Positions 28,615 to 36,398 are shown, counted from the first letter of the stretch. The stretch: DNA of 64,000 nucleotides from Pedobacter jeongneungensis (GCF_000633455.1 NZ_AYMG01000010.1:356245-420244); one strand, 5' to 3'. Made by a program: numbers and translations. The notes: generated from the letters alone by a model not told the origin.

Positions 28615-29253
28615 TCAATTCTTGTCAAAATATATTTTAAATAACTGCTCTATTTTCAATATACTTTTCCTACCTAATCGTCCCGGACATTTTTTATCAT
28701 AAAACGCAGGAGCATAAAAGTATAGCCGTCTGATTGTATCTTTTGTAATTAAAAACAGCCTAATGCTTCCACCATCATAAATACCATAATCACCTTGCAC
28801 CCTAAGGTTGGGACATCCTTCTCCATCAATAGCATCGTCTGCCATTTGCCAGGGATGAAAAGCTATGGTTTTCTTCCAGAGTTCTTTTGCCTTTTTAGGA
28901 ATAATATATTTCGCATTAAAATAAGCATTTGTATCAATCTTTAGCCGGTTAATTTCTAAATCTCTTTTTTGAAATAAATTTCTAATCTCTCGGGGTATTT
29001 CCTTTACTCCCCTTCTGTCATACGGCGAACCATACAAGTAAAGTGTAATCAGATCCAGTTTCTTACTTAAAATAAAGTGCGTAACGGGATAATCGGGAAT
29101 TTGATCATAAGTTAGCACTAAGGCACTATCTGTACTATTTTGCAAATACTTATATAAGGGAGGAGTATTTCCCTTGAATTCTTGTGCAGAAACCAATTGA
29201 ACTGTCAACATCAAAGAAAGCAATACGATTTTCAGTAATAATCTGTTTTTCAT
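28615..29253 (-). CDS. Secreted protein of unknown function (accessory gene)
   Basis: A 212-residue exported protein (signal peptide ILLSLMLTVQLVSAQ). The mature part starts EFKGNTPPLYKYL and has two conserved-looking cysteines (EGCPNLRV and KKCPGRLGRK) that could form a disulfide. No family was recognised. It starts 21 nt after the metalloprotease gene stops, so it is likely its operon partner. A small periplasmic protein directly after a putative toxin-like lipoprotein fits an immunity role, but nothing in the sequence proves that. Confidence 0.68.
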   Translation of the reverse strand: MKNRLLLKIVLLSLMLTVQLVSAQEFKGNTPPLYKYLQNSTDSALVLTYDQIPDYPVTHFILSKKLDLITLYLYGSPYDRRGVKEIPREIRNLFQKRDLEINRLKIDTNAYFNAKYIIPKKAKELWKKTIAFHPWQMADDAIDGEGCPNLRVQGDYGIYDGGSIRLFLITKDTIRRLYFYAPAFYDKKCPGRLGRKSILKIEQLFKIYFDKN

Positions 29254-29274
29254 ATAAAATAGTTTATATTATTA

Positions 29275-30600
29275 TTATTGGGGGCAATTTGGCGTTCCTT
29301 TTGCACCAGCATTTTTATCCGTATGATTATATGGCGCCATGCTGGAAATTATTTCATTTTTCGTCATAGTTTCTCCTGGTTCTGTCTGAAAAGCTGTATT
29401 ATCATCTGCAGCATTAAACACATCCCCCATTCCTGCCCAAGCTAAACCCCAAGCATCAGTAGATGGCATATTGTACTTGCTCTTTAAATATCCCGCAATA
29501 TCCTTTACAAAATTGGTAAATAGATAATTATGCTGATCTTCTTTAGGTAATGCCTTGTAAGCATTATTAGTTTTTAAAAGATAGGCGTGAACAACTTCAT
29601 GAATTAAAGTTGCTACTACGGCCTCCTTCGTTACATCATCGTAATGTCTATTCTTAAATGTAATATTAGCTGTAAATACTCCATTCTCTAATTTAGAGCT
29701 TGTTCCAGCAGGCAGGTTAATATCGCCATTATAGAGATTAATTATAATCCCATTATTTAATCCTGAGAATTTATTTATCACTTCACTAAGAAAACCTTTA
29801 ACATCTTTATTGCTAGCCAATGCCTCATTAATGGTATTTTTTAAACATGGATCGATTATTTTATTAATAATTTCTTTTTTCTTTGAAGTGTTACTTTCTC
29901 CTCCTCCTCCTCCTCCACTACCACCGGCATTTCCACCGCCTGCACAAATAGTATATAAATAAGTAGCACTATAGACGATTGCTGATTTTGTATCAGAAAG
30001 AACGTAGTAATAATCTACACAAGTTTCTTTTCTTGTAGACCCCACATCACCCATTAGTAACCGAGACATTAAATCTTTGGGTGTAAGAAGATTTATTTTT
30101 CTATAAGTCATTCCATTTACTAGAGCACTACCACTAATAAATTTATGATTAACATCGAAAAGTAATATATTAATGCTTAAATCTTTTGCACCATTTAATT
30201 TCTCCTTATATAATAAATATTTACTTATAACTTCCTCATTTAAAAAATCTCCTTCAGAATCTTTAGTTCTAAAAAGCTCTATCAGATTTCCCTGAATTTC
30301 ATTTTCAGAAATATCGACTGCTAAATAAGAGTTTATGATAATTTCATCACTAGATAGAGACATGTTTGATGGTAAGATAACGAAATTGTGCCCGTTCAAA
30401 TGAGTTACATTTGCTTTATCCCAACTTGGGATATAGGAAAGATTAGGTTTAGCACTAAACCATTCTTTAGCCATTTGAATCAATTCTACATCGCTATTTT
30501 TTCCAGTGTCCTTTTTACAGCTATACACTAAGAAAAGTGTGATAGTGATTAATAAGAGTGAAACCTTGAGTAGGCTTTCGTTAAATAGATTGTTTTTCAT
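29275..30600 (-). CDS. Lipoprotein with C-terminal HExxH metallopeptidase-like domain
   Basis: The 441-residue protein begins with a signal sequence and lipobox (FLVYSCKK, Cys28). An N-terminal domain of about 190 residues of unknown fold follows, then a glycine-rich linker (about residues 220-234), then a 200-residue C-terminal domain. That domain carries LIHEVVHAYLL (His334, Glu335, His338) and a possible third ligand His357 in DQHNYLF, consistent with a zinc peptidase. The anchor, hinge and enzymatic-tail layout resembles polymorphic secreted effectors. It is first in a run of three exported-protein genes lodged between nusG and rplK. Target and mode of delivery are unknown; a digestive surface protease is the main alternative. 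Confidence 0.75.
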   Translation of the reverse strand: MKNNLFNESLLKVSLLLITITLFLVYSCKKDTGKNSDVELIQMAKEWFSAKPNLSYIPSWDKANVTHLNGHNFVILPSNMSLSSDEIIINSYLAVDISENEIQGNLIELFRTKDSEGDFLNEEVISKYLLYKEKLNGAKDLSINILLFDVNHKFISGSALVNGMTYRKINLLTPKDLMSRLLMGDVGSTRKETCVDYYYVLSDTKSAIVYSATYLYTICAGGGNAGGSGGGGGGESNTSKKKEIINKIIDPCLKNTINEALASNKDVKGFLSEVINKFSGLNNGIIINLYNGDINLPAGTSSKLENGVFTANITFKNRHYDDVTKEAVVATLIHEVVHAYLLKTNNAYKALPKEDQHNYLFTNFVKDIAGYLKSKYNMPSTDAWGLAWAGMGDVFNAADDNTAFQTEPGETMTKNEIISSMAPYNHTDKNAGAKGTPNCPQ

Positions 30601-30639
30601 CCTTTATTTTATTTAAATAGCTACAATAAAACCGGGGAT
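30601..30639 (-). repeat. Leader repeat, copy 2
   Basis: The leader ending TTTAAATAAAATAAAGG before the ATG is nearly identical to that at 28514-28552, which points to a duplicated 5' region. Confidence 0.55.
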
Positions 30640-30733
30640 GATTTTTTTCGGAATCCTGTGTTAAACAAAAATCTTAGAACAATATACAAATAAATTTAAT
30701 TGCAAAGTATACCTAAAAAAATTGGCGCAAAAA

Positions 30734-30760
30734 AAAGCCCCGAATCAAATTCGGGGCTTT
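30734..30760 (-). terminator. Terminator of the tuf-secE-nusG unit
   Basis: AAAGCCCCGAA and TTCGGGGCTTT form an 11-bp stem with a 5-nt loop and a long T-run on the minus strand, 22 nt after nusG. It separates nusG from the downstream accessory genes. Confidence 0.92.
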
Positions 30761-30781
30761 CTAAATATTTTTAAGAATTTA

Positions 30782-31321
30782 TTATTCTTTTTCTACCTGC
30801 ATGTAGTTAAGCTCAAGCGGGGTTTTACGTCCGAAGATTTTAACCATTACTTTCAGTTTTTTCTTCTCTTCGTTTACCTCTTCGATAATGCCTGAGAAAC
30901 CGTTGAAAGGTCCGTCCATTACTTTGATGCCTTCGCCAACATAATAAGGAACATTCATGGTTTCGCCCTGTTCGCTCATCTCATCAACTACACCTAAAAT
31001 GCGGTTAACTTCTGCCTGGCGCATCGGGATCGGGTTACCAGCTTTATCGCCTAAGAAACCGATAACACTGTTAATGCCTTTAATAATGTGCTCTAACTCT
31101 CCATCTAATGTAGCTTCGATTAAAACATAACCAGGATAAAAGTTACGTTCTTTGGCAATTTTTTTACCATCTTTCATCTGGTAATATTTTTCCATAGGAA
31201 TTAATACCTGCGGAACCAAATGAGAGAAACCTAAACGGCTGATCTCAGCATCAATGTACTGCTTTACCTTCTTCTCTTTACCGCTAACAGCTCTTACAAC
31301 GTACCACTTTAGATCGCTCAT
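30782..31321 (-). CDS. nusG: Transcription termination/antitermination factor NusG
   Basis: The 179-residue protein has the NGN domain (KWYVVRAVSGKEKKVKQYID, RNFYPGYVLIEA, INSVIGFLG) and a C-terminal KOW domain (VMDGPFNGFSGIIEEVNEEK). It binds RNA polymerase, modulates pausing and couples to ribosomes or Rho. It follows secE by 9 nt in the conserved secE-nusG pair and is followed by a strong terminator. Confidence 0.98.
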   Translation of the reverse strand: MSDLKWYVVRAVSGKEKKVKQYIDAEISRLGFSHLVPQVLIPMEKYYQMKDGKKIAKERNFYPGYVLIEATLDGELEHIIKGINSVIGFLGDKAGNPIPMRQAEVNRILGVVDEMSEQGETMNVPYYVGEGIKVMDGPFNGFSGIIEEVNEEKKKLKVMVKIFGRKTPLELNYMQVEKE

Positions 31322-31330
31322 TAGAAAAAA

Positions 31331-31528
31331 TTAATTAGAAAGTGATTTATAAAAAGTATCCAATACAAAGGTAGATCCTTTATCCATTGCAAAAATTACC
31401 AATGCAATAATCAGGGAAGCTACCAAAACAAGAATTGCAGAACTTTGAAGTTCGCCCCAAGTAGGCCAGGTAACCTTATTGGTCATTTCATCGTACGATT
31501 CTTTTATAAACTCAACTACTTTAGCCAT
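31331..31528 (-). CDS. secE: Preprotein translocase subunit SecE
   Basis: A 65-residue single-span SecE: an amphipathic cytosolic helix (VEFIKESYDEMTNKVTWPTW), then one membrane helix (SSAILVLVASLIIALVIFAM). The short single-TM form is usual outside enterobacteria. It belongs to the SecYEG channel and lies between tRNA-Trp and nusG. Confidence 0.96.
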   Translation of the reverse strand: MAKVVEFIKESYDEMTNKVTWPTWGELQSSAILVLVASLIIALVIFAMDKGSTFVLDTFYKSLSN

Positions 31529-31556
31529 ATCAAATTATTGAAAGAGTGAATGAGTA

Positions 31557-31612
31557 AATGAGTGAATGATATTATTCGAAAGCTAGGCTTCAAATTCAAT
31601 CATTCACTCATT
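31557..31612. repeat. Inverted repeat between tRNA-Trp and secE
   Basis: AATGAGTGAATGAT (31557-31570) and ATCATTCACTCATT (31599-31612) form a perfect 14-bp stem. The words have a heptamer rhythm like other repeats in this window. Confidence 0.65.
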
Positions 31613-31636
31613 CTAATACTCAATCATTATGTTAAG

Positions 31637-31707
31637 CACGGGAACAAGGATTCGAACCCTGATCAAAGGTTTTGGAGACCTCTATTCTACCGTTGAACTA
31701 TTCCCGT
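31637..31707 (-). tRNA. tRNA-Trp (anticodon CCA)
   Basis: A cloverleaf folds on the minus strand: acceptor ACGGGAA/UUCCCGU, D stem GUUC/GAAU, anticodon stem GAGGU/ACCUU with loop CUCCAAA (anticodon CCA), T stem CAGGG/CCUUG with loop UUCGAAU, discriminator G. No CCA is encoded. It lies between tuf and secE, a conserved position. Confidence 0.97.
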
Positions 31708-31714
31708 GTGTATA

Positions 31715-31744
31715 AAAAAGAGCTAGCCTAAACCAGCTCTTTTT
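31715..31744 (-). terminator. Hairpin after tuf
   Basis: AAAAAGAGCT and AGCTCTTTTT form a stem with a T-run on the minus strand, 20 nt after the tuf stop and just before tRNA-Trp. Its GC content is modest, so read-through into tRNA-Trp-secE-nusG is possible. Confidence 0.7.
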
Positions 31745-31763
31745 ATATTATTATAGCTTAAAA

Positions 31764-32951
31764 TTAAGCTAAGATTTCAGTTACCTGACCAGCACCTACT
31801 GTTCTACCACCCTCACGGATAGCGAAACGTAGACCTTTTTCCATTGCAATCGCGTTAATTAATTTAACTGTGATTGTAACGTTATCACCTGGCATTACCA
31901 TTTCAGTTCCTTCAGCTAGTGAGATCTCACCAGTAACGTCTGTAGTACGGAAATAGAATTGAGGACGATATTTGTTGAAGAATGGAGTGTGACGACCACC
32001 TTCTGCTTTTGATAATACATAGATCTCAGCTTTGAAATCAGTGTGAGGAGTTACTGAACCTGGTTTACAGATTACCATACCACGACGGATATCAGTTTTC
32101 TCAATACCACGTAACAATAAACCTACGTTATCACCAGCTTCACCATAATCTAAGATCTTACGGAACATCTCAACACCAGTTACTGTAGATTTTAAGTTCT
32201 CAGCACCCATACCTAAGATTTCAACCGGATCACCAGAGTTGATTACACCACGCTCAATACGACCAGTTGCTACAGTACCACGACCAGTGATCGAGAATAC
32301 ATCTTCAACAGGCATTAAGAATGGAAGATCAGTTAAACGTGGAGGAATTGGAATGTAGCTATCAACAGCATCCATTAATTCCATAATTTTTGCTACCCAT
32401 TTAGCATCTCCGTTCAAACCACCTAAAGCAGAACCTTGAATAACAGGAATATCATCACCAGGGAAATCGTAGAACGATAATAATTCACGAACTTCCATTT
32501 CTACTAATTCTAATAATTCAGGATCATCAACCATATCCACTTTGTTCATGAATACAACCAATGAAGGTACACCAACCTGACGAGCCAATAAGATGTGCTC
32601 ACGAGTTTGTGGCATTGGACCATCAGTAGCAGCAACAACGATAATAGCACCATCCATTTGAGCCGCACCTGTAACCATGTTTTTAACATAATCCGCGTGA
32701 CCTGGACAATCTACGTGTGCGTAGTGACGGTTTGCAGTTGAATACTCAACGTGCGCAGTATTAATTGTAATACCTCTTTCTTTTTCCTCAGGAGCTGAGT
32801 CAATTGAATCGAATGAACGTGCCTCAGATAAACCTGCATCAGCTAAAACTTTTGTAATAGCTGCTGTTAAAGTTGTTTTACCGTGATCGACGTGACCGAT
32901 TGTACCGATGTTTAAGTGCGGTTTACTACGGTCAAATTTTTCTTTTGCCAT
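31764..32951 (-). CDS. tuf: Elongation factor Tu
   Basis: The 395-residue GTPase delivers aminoacyl-tRNA to the ribosome. It has G1 GHVDHGKT, the switch II region [13 protein letters not shown]4 NKVDMVDD and the domain II/III barrels ending [14 protein letters not shown]. It lies in the order tRNA-Thr, Tyr, Gly, Thr, tuf, which matches the E. coli thrU-tyrU-glyT-thrT-tufB locus. Expression probably comes from the strong promoter upstream of the tRNA cluster. Confidence 0.98.
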   Translation of the reverse strand: MAKEKFDRSKPHLNIGTIGHVDHGKTTLTAAITKVLADAGLSEARSFDSIDSAPEEKERGITINTAHVEYSTANRHYAHVDCPGHADYVKNMVTGAAQMDGAIIVVAATDGPMPQTREHILLARQVGVPSLVVFMNKVDMVDDPELLELVEMEVRELLSFYDFPGDDIPVIQGSALGGLNGDAKWVAKIMELMDAVDSYIPIPPRLTDLPFLMPVEDVFSITGRGTVATGRIERGVINSGDPVEILGMGAENLKSTVTGVEMFRKILDYGEAGDNVGLLLRGIEKTDIRRGMVICKPGSVTPHTDFKAEIYVLSKAEGGRHTPFFNKYRPQFYFRTTDVTGEISLAEGTEMVMPGDNVTITVKLINAIAMEKGLRFAIREGGRTVGAGQVTEILA

Positions 32952-33076
32952 TTTATTTATAACTAATTAGTAGGTTAACTTTTTATTAATTTTATTTATT
33001 GTTTTGATGCAATGCAACACAAAAAACCTTGTCTACCCTGCATATTAAACAGATTTAACAAAGCTTTATTATCCTG

Positions 33077-33148
<72 letters not shown>

Positions 33149-33230
33149 TTTTTAGTTTCCAGTTCCAGCCTTTTGTTTTAACTAAATTAAAACCGCAACC
33201 AATAACTGCCCACTTTTCTAATTTTATTGG

Positions 33231-33303
33231 AGCGGAAGACGAGGTTCGAACTCGCGACCTATAGCTTGGAAGGCTATCGCTCTACCAACTGAGCTACTTC
33301 CGC
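33231..33303 (-). tRNA. tRNA-Gly (anticodon UCC)
   Basis: Minus-strand cloverleaf: acceptor GCGGAAG/CUUCCGC, anticodon stem AUAGC/GCUAU with loop CUUCCAA (UCC), T loop UUCGAAC, discriminator U. Confidence 0.97.
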
Positions 33304-33384
33304 TTTTAAAAACTAGTGATTGATTAAATGAAAGAATGAGAGATTTATTCTATCATTAAAACATTTGGTCGTTCATTTAAAGTG

Positions 33385-33467
33385 TGGGGAGAGAAGGATT
33401 CGAACCTTCGAAATCTTGCGATAACAGAGTTACAGTCTGTCCCATTTGGCCGCTCTGGAATCTCCCC
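33385..33467 (-). tRNA. tRNA-Tyr (anticodon GUA)
   Basis: Minus-strand cloverleaf with a long variable arm (83 nt, class II): acceptor GGGGAGA/UCUCCCC, anticodon stem ACAGA/UCUGU with loop CUGUAAC (GUA), T loop UUCGAAU, discriminator A. Confidence 0.97.
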
Positions 33468-33506
33468 ATTTTTTACTTCAAAATGCTAACACTTTAAAAT
33501 AAAAAG

Positions 33507-33579
<73 letters not shown>

Positions 33580-33706
33580 TTTAAATTTTGTGCAATGATA
33601 CGAAAAATCTTCATTTCTCATACTATTAACGTGTTTTTTTAAAACTTTTATCTTTTTAAAGAACAACCTTTTCTTCCTGGCTTAACACCGTTTCCGAAAG
33701 GGAATG

Positions 33707-33736
33707 CAAATATACACACTTATATTTCACTTCAAA
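33707..33736 (-). promoter_or_regulatory. Strong promoter of the tRNA-tuf-secE-nusG cluster
   Basis: On the minus strand TTTG is followed after 18 nt by TATATTTG, an exact TAnnTTTG with an exact -33 TTTG. It lies about 130 nt before the first tRNA and is the best consensus promoter in the window. Confidence 0.8.
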
Positions 33737-34092
33737 ATAAATTTGAAAAAAAATAGTGAAGTTATTTTGATTAGCTGCCATTATACCTATGAAGGAGCTT
33801 AATAATCAATCTCTTAAAATCGAATATTTTTTTTCATTTTTTTATCTTTATTACCCTAAAAAACAGCATCAGGATTACCAATAACAAGAAGCGATCGAAA
33901 ATAACACCTGAATTAATTTTAAGAAAAATTAAAATTTACGCTTCAAGCATGATTTTTTTGGCAAGAATTAGTTGAAAAATTAAAATTGATTTATAAAAAA
34001 TACCAGGAAATTAAATAAAACAGCATTAATGTGAAGCATAAATTTCATCCTATAAGTTAAATTTATTCGAGGTGCGGGAAGAAATTAAAACA
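33737..34092. other. AT-rich gene-free stretch
   Basis: Between the tRNA-cluster promoter and the hpf terminator I see no ORF, RNA fold or repeat. The stretch is very AT-rich with long A and T tracts, which may act as upstream promoter DNA. Confidence 0.5.
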
Positions 34093-34128
34093 AAAAGGGG
34101 CGGAACAATTAACTGTCCCGCCCCTTTT
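34093..34128 (-). terminator. Terminator after hpf
   Basis: AAAAGGGGCGG pairs with CCGCCCCTTTT around an ACA/TGT inner pair, with a T-run on the minus strand, 24 nt after the hpf stop. Confidence 0.82.
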
Positions 34129-34151
34129 GCATTTATATGTTTATGCTTTTA

Positions 34152-34499
34152 TTAGTAGTCAGCAGCTTCGCTTTCGCTTAAAATTGCCTTATGCTCACTT
34201 AATTTTGCACGCGTTTTATCTTTATGTTTAGTGATCTGCTTCCTCAACGACTCGATGGCCAGATCGGTAGCTTCTTCAAATGATTTACATTGTTCTTTAG
34301 CAAACAGGGTACCTCCCGGCACAATAAGTTTAATCTCACTGATTTTATTGGCCTCGTCCTCTACGTTCTCTAACTTTAAATACACTTCGCCGCTAATGAT
34401 CTGGTCAAAAAACTGATCAAGCTTGTTTGCTTTCTTCTGTATAAAATCTAACAACTTACTGTCTGCACTGAAGTGGATTGATTGAACTCCGATTTTCAT
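34152..34499 (-). CDS. hpf: Ribosome hibernation-promoting factor (HPF/RaiA family, short form)
   Basis: A 115-residue protein of the HPF/RaiA fold: MKIGVQSIHFSADSKLLDFI, an internal LKLENVEDEANKISEIKLIV, then KEQCKSFEEATDLAIESLRK and a basic segment. Family members bind the 30S decoding region in slow growth and stabilise inactive ribosomes. It lacks the C-terminal dimerisation domain of long HPF. It starts 14 nt after xerC and is terminated at 34093. It is preceded by AAGGAGG, 4 nt before the ATG, which is exceptional in this window. Confidence 0.9.
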   Translation of the reverse strand: MKIGVQSIHFSADSKLLDFIQKKANKLDQFFDQIISGEVYLKLENVEDEANKISEIKLIVPGGTLFAKEQCKSFEEATDLAIESLRKQITKHKDKTRAKLSEHKAILSESEAADY

Positions 34500-34503
34500 T
34501 TTT

Positions 34504-34510
34504 CCTCCTT
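34504..34510 (-). promoter_or_regulatory. Strong Shine-Dalgarno sequence before hpf
   Basis: AAGGAGG on the minus strand ends 4 nt before the ATG. Nearly all other genes here have no SD, so this site may mark special translational control. Confidence 0.7.
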
Positions 34511-34513
34511 TTT

Positions 34514-35395
34514 TTACGCCTTTGGATGGGCTTGTTTATAAATTGTTTTTAATCTTTCGATTGAATTGTGCGTGTAAACCTGGGTTGCCGCTAAACTGGC
34601 ATGACCCAAAAGTTCTTTAATCGCATTTAAATCTGCTCCTGCATTTAGCAGGCTTGTGGCATAGCTATGCCGCAACACGTGGGGACTTTTCTTTTCATTG
34701 GTTGATATGTGGTTTAGGTATAAGGTAACAATACGGTATATTAATTTGGGATATGCCGCTGCACCTGTATTGGTAACGATTAATATAAGTAAATTGTTAT
34801 TAAAGTTTTGCAACTTTTTTAGCTCGATATAGGTATTTACCTGATTAATAAGCTGTTTATTTATGGGGATAATCCGTTCCTTATTTCTTTTGCCCAGCAC
34901 CTTTATTGTTCCTGAATAAACATCGATATCAGTATCTTTCAATTGCAACAGCTCAGTTAAACGCATGCCGGTTCCAAACAGCAGTTCGATTACCAGATGA
35001 TCACGAACGGAAGGAAAACTTTCATCAAAATAATGCTCCGAATCCAGCAAATGATCCATTTTCTGTGCATCAATAAATACCGGTAGCCTTTTAGGGATTT
35101 TAGGTGCTTTAATTAAAACACTTGGGTTTTGATCGATCTTTCCGGAACGGTGTAAAAACTTATAAAAACTTCTTAATGTGGAGATTTTTCTGTTAATGGT
35201 ATTTTCTGAATTTTCCTTTTCCATCAGCTCCACCAGATAACTTCTGAGGTGAGTGTGTTTAACTTCAAGAAAATCCAGTTCTAATGCCTTAATAAATACT
35301 TCAAACTGATCTAAATCCGTTTGATAAGAAGTAACGGTGTGCTGAGAATAGCGCTTCTCGTGGGTTAAATATGTGATAAAACTTTTTAGCAACAT
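34514..35395 (-). CDS. xerC: Tyrosine recombinase XerC/XerD family
   Basis: The 293-residue site-specific recombinase has an N-terminal SAM-like core-binding domain (LTHEKRYSQHTVTSYQTDL) and a catalytic domain. Catalytic residues are visible in GTGMRLTEL (Arg), HVLRHSYATSLL (His, Arg) and LGHASLAATQVYTH (His and nucleophile Tyr). Length and motifs fit chromosome-dimer resolution at dif. It lies in the conserved rpsU-xerC-hpf order, not in a mobile element. XerC versus XerD cannot be settled by eye. Confidence 0.92.
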   Translation of the reverse strand: MLLKSFITYLTHEKRYSQHTVTSYQTDLDQFEVFIKALELDFLEVKHTHLRSYLVELMEKENSENTINRKISTLRSFYKFLHRSGKIDQNPSVLIKAPKIPKRLPVFIDAQKMDHLLDSEHYFDESFPSVRDHLVIELLFGTGMRLTELLQLKDTDIDVYSGTIKVLGKRNKERIIPINKQLINQVNTYIELKKLQNFNNNLLILIVTNTGAAAYPKLIYRIVTLYLNHISTNEKKSPHVLRHSYATSLLNAGADLNAIKELLGHASLAATQVYTHNSIERLKTIYKQAHPKA

Positions 35396-35502
35396 TCAAT
35401 ATCTTTTTGCGAGGCATTGATATGAAGTTACAAATTGTTTTGATATAAAGAAATCATTAATTAATTGTTTATTGTAAAGTTTTGGATGGCACCAAAAACA
35501 AA

Positions 35503-35535
35503 AAAGCCTTCCCGATGTAAAATCGGGAAGGCTTT
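35503..35535 (-). terminator. Terminator of rpsU
   Basis: AAAGCCTTCCCGAT and ATCGGGAAGGCTTT form a perfect 14-bp stem with a 5-nt loop and a T-run on the minus strand, 22 nt after the rpsU stop. Confidence 0.92.
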
Positions 35536-35557
35536 AATATATTTATATCGTGAACAA

Positions 35558-35752
35558 CTATGAAGTTGTATCTAGATTCATATTCTGAATGTAAACAGCA
35601 TGTTTAATTTCAGTACGGCGAGCAACGGATTTTTTCTCGTATGCTTGGCGACTACGTAGTTCTCTCAATACACCAGTTTTTTCAAACTTTTTCTTGAAAC
35701 GTTTAAGGGCTTTATCTAATGATTCGCCGTCTTTAATGTTGATAATGATCAT
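35558..35752 (-). CDS. rpsU: 30S ribosomal protein bS21
   Basis: A 64-residue basic protein: MIIINIKDGESLDKALKRFK, KKFEKTGVLRELRSRQ, then a hydrophilic tail. I chose the ATG at 35752 because it gives the standard bS21 N-terminus; the frame stays open for 60 more codons but the extension has no bS21 character. bS21 sits near the 16S 3' end and, in Bacteroidota, is thought to help mask the anti-SD. Its own mRNA carries a full AGGAGGT, a leader hairpin and a TAnnTTTG promoter, which suggests autogenous control. Confidence 0.96.
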   Translation of the reverse strand: MIIINIKDGESLDKALKRFKKKFEKTGVLRELRSRQAYEKKSVARRTEIKHAVYIQNMNLDTTS

Positions 35753-35763
35753 AACGCTGAAAT

Positions 35764-35770
35764 ACCTCCT
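35764..35770 (-). promoter_or_regulatory. Full Shine-Dalgarno sequence before rpsU
   Basis: AGGAGGT on the minus strand lies 11 nt before the ATG, a 7-nt perfect anti-SD complement. This is expected for a bS21 autoregulatory site in SD-poor Bacteroidota. Confidence 0.8.
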
Positions 35771-35789
35771 CTCGTGGTTTTTAAATTTT

Positions 35790-35803
35790 CCCGTGTTAAC
35801 GGG
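35790..35803 (-). promoter_or_regulatory. Small hairpin at the 5' end of the rpsU leader
   Basis: CCCGT-TAAC-ACGGG forms a 5-bp stem with a 4-nt loop about where transcription should begin. It may protect the mRNA 5' end or take part in control; inference only. Confidence 0.45.
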
Positions 35804-35806
35804 CTG

Positions 35807-35837
35807 CAAATGTAAGCAAAATATTGAAAACGAGAAA
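35807..35837 (-). promoter_or_regulatory. rpsU promoter
   Basis: On the minus strand TTTC is followed after 19 nt by TACATTTG, an exact TAnnTTTG -7 element with one mismatch in the -33. The predicted leader is about 48 nt. Confidence 0.7.
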
Positions 35838-35918
35838 GATTTATAAAAAGAATTTTTATTTAAATCATTAATTGAACTTATGTGTTGTTTAGCTACATTT
35901 ATATATACATAATCATAT

Positions 35919-36305
35919 ATGACAACAGGCAAAAAAGTAGGTTCAATTATCGCAGTTATAGTTGTTATCGCATTAATCGCAATCTGTTACTACCGTTATT
36001 TCTTTGTTTTTGGCGAAGGTGTTAAAGCAGGAGAGCTAAACTATGTAGTAAAAAAAGGCTACGTATTTAAAACATATGAGGGCAAATTAATCCAGAGCGG
36101 AATAAAATCACGACAAACAGGCACGCTGCAGAATAATGAATTTGAATTTTCTATCGCTAACCAGGAAATTGCAGAAAAAATGATGGCCAATAGTGGTAAG
36201 TTTTTTGAATTACACTATAAAGAATACAAACATACATTACCATGGCGTGGATTTAGCGTTTATGTGGTAGATAGTATTTTAACTACGAAAGATTTACCGC
36301 AGTAA
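35919..36305 (+). CDS. Small membrane-anchored protein of unknown function
   Basis: A 128-residue protein with one N-terminal membrane helix (VGSIIAVIVVIALIAICYYRYFFV) and a small beta-rich domain outside: GELNYVVKKGYVFKTYEGKL, FEFSIANQEIAEKMM, HYKEYKHTLPWRG. Homologues in this phylum are sometimes labelled 6-phosphogluconate dehydrogenase, which the sequence does not support: there is no Rossmann motif and it is far too short. It is divergent from rpsU, convergent with the DUF6496 gene, and ends in a large inverted repeat. Confidence 0.78.
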   Translation: MTTGKKVGSIIAVIVVIALIAICYYRYFFVFGEGVKAGELNYVVKKGYVFKTYEGKLIQSGIKSRQTGTLQNNEFEFSIANQEIAEKMMANSGKFFELHYKEYKHTLPWRGFSVYVVDSILTTKDLPQ

Positions 36306-36319
36306 AGCTGAAAGTCTGG

Positions 36320-36397
36320 AGACTAAAGCTAAAAGCATTGCAGGCACGAAACAGAATTACTGATAAGTAATCCTCTTTGGTCTTTTAGCTTTAGTCT
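36320..36397. repeat. 16-bp inverted repeat, likely bidirectional terminator
   Basis: AGACTAAAGCTAAAAG (36320-36335) and CTTTTAGCTTTAGTCT (36382-36397) are perfect complements. CTTTGGTCTTTTAGCTTT also occurs at about 62805-62822, so this is an interspersed family. Confidence 0.7.
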
Positions 36398-36398
36398 T

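Noticed and set aside
34514..35395. Integrase of a mobile island
   Set aside because: The tyrosine recombinase lies in the conserved rpsU-xerC-hpf context; no attachment repeats or cargo genes are beside it, and the tRNAs nearby are intact parts of the tuf cluster.
35753..35932. N-terminal extension of rpsU to 35932
   Set aside because: It would include the promoter, hairpin and SD in the coding region; bS21 proteins start at the ATG at 35752.
35919..36305. 6-phosphogluconate dehydrogenase label
   Set aside because: A 128-residue single-span membrane protein without Rossmann or active-site motifs cannot be that enzyme.
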